Shown here: positions 59,022 through 64,000 of the stretch, piece by piece | Layout: every line of letters starts with the position of its first letter | Position numbering within the stretch: the first letter of the stretch is position 1 | Assembly: GCF_000699445.3 (NCBI RefSeq) | Contig: NC_067196.1 | Coordinates: 6,300,616 to 6,364,615, forward strand | From: Schistosoma haematobium | Taxonomy: Eukaryota > Platyhelminthes > Trematoda > Strigeidida > Schistosomatidae | Reading direction: 5' to 3' | Length of the DNA: 64,000 bases | Position numbers and translations under genes: made by a program | The notes under the pieces: model-generated | Seen by the model: only the letters and a program-made list of their open reading frames with translations | The model's database searches: none | Told to the model about the DNA's origin: nothing

Positions 59022-59655
59022 GGCGGGGAAGCTTTGGAAGATGCAAAAACCTTTACATATCTGGGCAGCATTATTGATGAACACGGTGGATCTAATGCAG
59101 ATGTGAAGGTGCGGATCGGCAAAGCAAGAGCAGCATATCTACAACTGATGAACACCTGGAACTCAAAACAACTGTCAACCAACACCAAGGTCAGAATTTT
59201 CAATACAAATATCAAGACAGTTCTACTGTATGGGACGGAAACTTGGAGAACTACGAAAGCGATCATCCAGAAAATACAAGTGTTTATTAACAGTTGTCTA
59301 CACAAACAATACTTCGGATCCGTTGTTCAGACACTATCAGCAACAAATTACTGTGGGAGAGAACAAACCAGATTCCAGCAGAGGAAGAAATCAGGAAGAA
59401 GCACTGGAAGTAGATAAGACACACATTGAGGAAAGTACCGAACTGCGTCACAAGGCAAGTCCTCACTTGGAATCGTCAAGGTGAAAGGAGAAGAGGAAGA
59501 CCAAAGAAGACATTACGTCGAGAAATGGAGAGAGACATGAGAATAATGAGCAACAACTATATAGAACTAGAGAGGGTGGTCCAGGACATAATGTGTTGTA
59601 GAATGCTGGTCGGCGGCCTATGCTCCATTGAGAGTATGAGGCGTAAGTAAGTAAG
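59022..59655 (+). mobile_element. RTE-like element, 5'-truncated 3' end, with 9-bp TSD
   Basis: The 3' 630 bp of the family at 805-4000: [47 protein letters not shown], and a C-terminal [12 protein letters not shown] before GTAAGTAAGTAAG. TATATTTTT at 59013-59021 recurs at 59656-59664. A frameshift near 59310 and several substitutions make it a dead copy. Present in the presumed TMEM222 3' intron. Confidence 0.88.
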
Positions 59656-60049
59656 TATATTTTTATCCAATCTATGAAAAGTACTCAACTGTCAGTATGG
59701 CTTTAAATAAATAGTATGTGAATTTAACAGAAAATTAGACAATAAATTAATTTATCCGGATGCATCACCTAAGAAATAATTTTATGTTACGCATATCCAT
59801 CAAAAATTGTAAAGAATAATGTACTTTTCATGGTACTGAATAGAATATTATCATAATCAGTATTCATTATGCTGGATTTTAAGATCTCATAAAGTATAGT
59901 ATTGTTGTGACAAATCTAGTTTCTTTTTTTAAAAAGTCTTTTTTTAAATCAGGAGTTCTCGTTTGACTGAAACTAGAAATCTACAAACTGAAAGCGAATT
60001 ATTGCATATATTATTATGGTTACGAAAGTAGTGATTATATTTTTGTTTA

Positions 60050-60388
60050 AATTCACTTGATATTGTTTGACTTGTATCTTCCCATTGTTATTTAGGACTA
60101 CGATTGATCAGTCTCATGTTGGCATATGTAAATCCTGTGCGGATTGCCTCGATATAGCTTTAAGTCACAAACTTTTTTAAGCAAAGATGGATAGTGGCTA
60201 GTAGTGGAATCCAGTTTGACGCGCGTTTCGTCCTATTTGAGATTCGTTGTCGTTGCTTAAAAAGCTTGTGACTTAAGGCTATATCGAGGCAATCCGCACA
60301 GGATGCATGTATGCCAACATGAGACTGACCAATAGCAGTCCTAAATAACAATGGGAAGATACAAGTAAAGCAACATCAATTGAACTTA
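60050..60388. repeat. Foldback of Sm-alpha-like SINE 3' regions
   Basis: Two arms of about 135 bp, 60050-60184 and 60253-60388, are inverted copies (for example GTGCGGATTGCCTCGATATAG in the left arm and its complement in the right). The 68-nt centre contains a decayed hammerhead on the minus strand (GCGCGTTTCGTCCTATTTGA). Both arms are the part of the SINE that lies 3' of the ribozyme. Confidence 0.85.
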
Positions 60389-60414
60389 AGCTTCGCCCCA
60401 TCGCACAAGCAGGT

Positions 60415-60595
60415 GGTTATCAGGACTCAGTAGCTAAGTGGATAACGCAATAGCGTTTGAAGCGCACAGTACTGTGTTCGAGTCCCAGAGTGAACGTCAA
60501 TTCTGAGACGCAAGTATATTCAGCTGACAAGTCCCCAATATGACGAAACGCGCACTCTTTATTCCACTGCTAGTCACAATCCATCTGTGCTTGAA
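60415..60595 (+). repeat. Sm-alpha-like SINE, plus copy with decayed hammerhead
   Basis: A-box region CTCAGTAGCTAAGTGGATAACGC and B box GTTCGAGTCCC are well kept. The ribozyme reads CTGACAA (G8 lost), and the GTC triplet has become CTC, so it should not cleave. It follows the foldback directly. Confidence 0.8.
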
Positions 60596-60884
60596 AAATA
60601 TTTTTGTTTAGCTTAAAACAATTTTTGACCTTCATAGTTGAAGCACTGAATATTCACCTGTAGATTTATAGTTCTGAATCTAGCACAGCTGCGTAGTTGT
60701 GTTATTAAAATTCTTACAGTAAAATATGTAAACGTTTACTAGGTTGTGGAGTTAAAATAGTTAAATTTTAACAGATAAAACAGTGATCAGTATAAAAATT
60801 AGAGTAGTTCTTACTTAGATGAGAAAAGAACTGTTGAATACTTTTTGTTTTTCTGGTGCTATACTAGTTATTATCAACTTGTCA

Positions 60885-61445
60885 GTCAGTCAGTCAGCTA
60901 CAACGTAAGACCAGGCACGTATATGCATCGGTCCAAGTGGTTATACCTCATTAGCACAACAAGATGAACACCCGATTCATAGGAGTAGTTAAGTCAATAG
61001 TGCCAATATATGAAAGATTGCATATAAGGATATAGCACAGGAAGAAAGAATTAGTTCACAGAAAGATATGAAGCGATTTTAATCTCATAGTTTAATGGAA
61101 AGCAGAGAGTGTATACATCTACGACATTGTGATCCATGTCACACAGTCTCCAACCATTGGTTAAGATAGTCACGCGGACCCCAACCAAGTATTCTGCATC
61201 TACAAATATTACTCAGACTAGAATTTAGTGACTTCTAGCACTGATGACACGTTTTGGTTTGACTGCCCCTGACTTTCTTCCAACCGTCTCCAACACTGAT
61301 CAGCATTGCGCATCGTGTTTAGGCATACGTACCACGTGGTCCAACCATCTCAGTCGGTGAAGATTTACAACCTCATTGACTGATTTACCGTTATTCCCTA
61401 ATACCCTACGTCTAACCTCATTATCACTTACCCGGTGATCCCAGT
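60885..61445 (-). mobile_element. SR2-like RTE element, 5'-truncated 3' end
   Basis: The minus frame at 61560-61300 enters the element at WDHRVSDNEVRRRVLGNNGK and continues to HRLRWLDHVVRMPKHDAQC. It is followed by the 3' UTR and a GTCAGTCAGTCAG terminal repeat (60889-60901, read on plus). Its coding part and first 3' UTR section are close to the copy at 13990-15735; the UTR ends differ. Confidence 0.82.
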
Positions 61446-61449
61446 TTGT

Positions 61450-62135
61450 AAAGAAAAAATGTATTAAAATGCTTGATCTACCAAATGATTTTTTCTTTCT
61501 TTTATTCATTAAACAGTTATGATAAAATTTCTCCGTTTTTTTTCTTATAGTAAACGTCACTGTTTTTCATCATGGTTTCCATTCATTCTTGTTTTATGTG
61601 TAATTTTGGCAATAATATCAATTATTTTGCATATCAGTTGAATCACTTATAACTATCATATACAAACCAATCAGACTGTATTTGACTGATCTAATTGAAC
61701 TTTTTTTATAGTTTAATCGTTTTTATTGTAAAATATATCATATATGTTTTCTAATTTGATGGATCATCGCATTAACCTTTTTAGGTGATTTTAGAAGTCC
61801 TTCACACATAATTAATATCATGGTTACGGATATGTTTACTCCTTGAAATCATTTCTTTCCACCTTTTTTTTGATAAGACTGTTATTATTTTATTCATGCC
61901 AACTATTTTAACAAAAAAATTTTTTTTCTTTTACATATATGTATCTATGTGACTGGAATTCTCTTTAAAAGGCTATGTTTTGTGATATTGGTATGAAAAT
62001 AATAATGATAATCATCATGTTTTCATTTTTAATTGCTTCTAAACGTTTTAGGGGTTGTGAAATTGATTTGTGTTAGATGATAAATCAACTTGTTATTGCT
62101 TGCGTGAAGAACTTTGGTACTGGTTATTGCATCCA
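61450..62135. other. Unassigned AT-rich sequence
   Basis: No feature recognised; searched for the last TMEM222 exon without success. Confidence 0.35.
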
Positions 62136-62139
62136 AATG

Positions 62140-62630
62140 CCTCGGTACGGCCGTAGGTGGGGAGAGTCAGCTCTCCAAACAATCTGGCTTCATTGAGAGG
62201 ATGAGAAGTGAATATTCGACGCTTTAACCAGGTTGGTAGATACGGAAGATCCGCATAGGAAGGTTGTAAAACTCTGATTCCAAACCAATGGTGTACATGG
62301 GCTCCAAGATACTAAGGAAACAAATGGCATATGAACCAATTGTTGGTCACCGACTACCATGAGATTGCACTCCTGACGTTGTTCCACTGTCTTGTGGATC
62401 AGAATTGTAGGTTGAAGGCTCCGAGTGTGGCTTCCTAAGAAAACCATCTGCTTCAGTTTAGGCACCCGGGCAGTATCACAGCTCACATACGTATCAAGTG
62501 ACTTGTGTGGTGCATATGTACCGATGTGTCCAATTAAATAATGATTGTTGTTGTTCAGGACGTCTTTAATCCAACATTTGTCATCGTATGAAGTTTTTGA
62601 ATGAATTCTTCGATACTACCTGTAAAGAAA
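62140..62630 (+). repeat. 0.5-kb AATAAA-tailed repeat with extra 3' segment
   Basis: Plus-oriented copy, from CCAAATGCCTCGGTACGG to a reduced tail (CAATTAAATAATGATTG). It then continues with the same extra block (GTTCAGGACGTCTTTAATCC) as the inverted copy at 57420-58045. Confidence 0.72.
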
Positions 62631-64000
62631 AATTGATTATTTTAGCTAGCTGACGAGTTTCATACAATAAAATACGTGGCATAGATCCCTCTTCTGCCAA
62701 CTATTAAAAAAATATAACCTCAAGTATAATGTTTGTATCAACTGATTGGAACCAATAATTGCATTTGGACTTCAATAACCATTACAGATGGATTAATGCA
62801 GTAATAATATTAGAATTGCATTCGAACAACTAGTAATTCAAGCAATCAACCATGTAGCAGTTTCGTTTACAAAATCAGTACTTCCAGTCACATGTCTACG
62901 ATATACTTAAAAAATCTAAGTTATTCAGAAAAACGACTGATAACATTGTGATGAACCAATCATGGTGTAGTTATGTAATATGAAGTATAGGTTTGTATAG
63001 GATTGTCTTGTAGATTCATCACAGCATGTGTTATCTATTCAGTTAGTTGCTAGTTTTGATGGAACTCAGCAACTAAGTTTAGGTTTAAGTAGTTTATCAC
63101 CAAGTAAACTAAAGTGCCTTGTTTTCTGCCCACATTGAAAATTTATAAATTATAGAGATAGTTAAATAGCGTGTAGTATTCATACACCTGATTTGTTTTG
63201 TTATTGTTTACTGACTCATGTAACTTATTTAATATATTTTGCTCGTCAGTGATATCTGTGTTCCAAAGAGACCATTATTTCAGGCTTAATCAAGTTATTT
63301 ATAAATGAGATACCATATATACAACAGTTAAATTACTAGGAACAGTAAATTAAGTATGTACAATGATATTACTCATGCGATTTGTACAGTCGATCTTCTT
63401 GGTGATTTACTAAGACAAATGCTATTGGAACTAATAGAAATACCAGTATCCTAGTTCTTTCTGCATAATAAAAAATGATTTAAATGTCTGTGTGTTATGT
63501 TCAGTGAAATCGTTTGATCATATAACTAATTAGTTGAAAATTGAGTTGTTACACCGATCTGTCACAGCTTTACTGAGTTTTTTTTCTAAAAGATTTTAGT
63601 GAGCGTTGTTTCTGTCTCAGATTCTGGATGATTACGAAATAACTTTTGACATCCCATTTTGATGAAAAACAAAGAGATTACCTTTTTTGTTTAGTTGAAT
63701 AAAGAAAATCCTCACATATGTAGTTGAAAATGTAGTGAACTTTCTAAGTATCTATTTAAGTAGCTCTGAAAACATTAGGATATAGAACAGTTCAATATCG
63801 GTTCAGATTACTACAATAAAGTCATTAATAATAATAATAATAATAATCACATGGGAAATTTTATATAGGGAAATCAATGAAAACGAAATGATCCTATTTA
63901 CTGTTGTTTATATGTAGCAGAGCTCAAAATAATGGTTTGTCAGACAGCAAAAAAGAATCTGTTTGACTCGAAGCTGTAGAATTCAGAATTTAGATGTGCT
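62631..64000. other. Unassigned AT-rich sequence
   Basis: No gene or dispersed repeat recognised, apart from a short (AAT)n tract at 63827-63847. Confidence 0.4.

Overview
The window looks like nuclear DNA of a parasitic flatworm, most likely Schistosoma. It is AT-rich and gene-poor. Host genes are broken into small exons, several 5' introns are only 33-46 nt, and the repeats are schistosome-type: SR1-like (CR1 clade) and SR2-like (RTE clade) non-LTR retrotransposons, tRNA-like SINEs carrying hammerhead ribozymes (Sm-alpha type), a Penelope-like element and a Merlin-like DNA element. The genus is inferred from this combination; no species is claimed.

Four host genes could be assembled exon by exon from conserved protein motifs and splice signals. 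(1) CTDNEP1/Dullard-like phosphatase, minus strand, two consecutive exons between 8749 and 5932; the rest is not found. (2) TBCB, tubulin-folding cofactor B, plus strand, complete in six exons from 15841 to 28660 (240 aa). (3) DNAJC19/TIM14 (Pam18), minus strand, complete in five exons from 39697 to 33516 (110 aa). (4) TMEM222-like membrane protein, plus strand, five exons from about 56593 to 58665; the first and last parts are not found. Possible exons of unrecognised genes lie at 45709-44969 (minus) and 47544-47732 (plus).

Most of the other recognisable sequence is mobile. Left part: a full-length RTE-like element with target-site duplication (805-4000), a 0.5-kb repeat plus an SR2-like 5' fragment (6465-7585), a 5'-truncated SR1-like element (11350-13360) and an RTE copy (13990-15735) ending about 105 bp before the TBCB start codon. 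TBCB intron 2 holds a near full-length antisense SR2-like element (16451-20361) with its duplication. Introns and flanks up to 36.3 kb hold hammerhead SINEs, often as opposite-facing pairs. SR1-like remnants lie at 36.9-38.45 and 39.9-42.25 kb. At 49.54-50.71 kb is a Merlin-like element with 8-bp target duplication, a degenerate telomere-like array and a SINE inside. From 50.73 to 56.2 kb there is a three-level nest: a 0.5-kb repeat split by a Penelope-like element with 345-bp inverted terminal repeats, itself apparently split by an internally deleted SR2-like copy. The right end holds an inverted pair of 0.5-kb repeats, a 5'-truncated RTE fragment, a foldback SINE and an SR2-like 3' end.

The host genes are unrelated housekeeping functions (tubulin folding, nuclear-envelope phosphatase, mitochondrial import, endomembrane protein); nothing suggests an operon or a joint pathway. 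The most notable structures are the Penelope-like element with hammerhead-like motifs in inverted repeats, the composite Merlin-like element, and the set of intact and decayed hammerhead SINEs.
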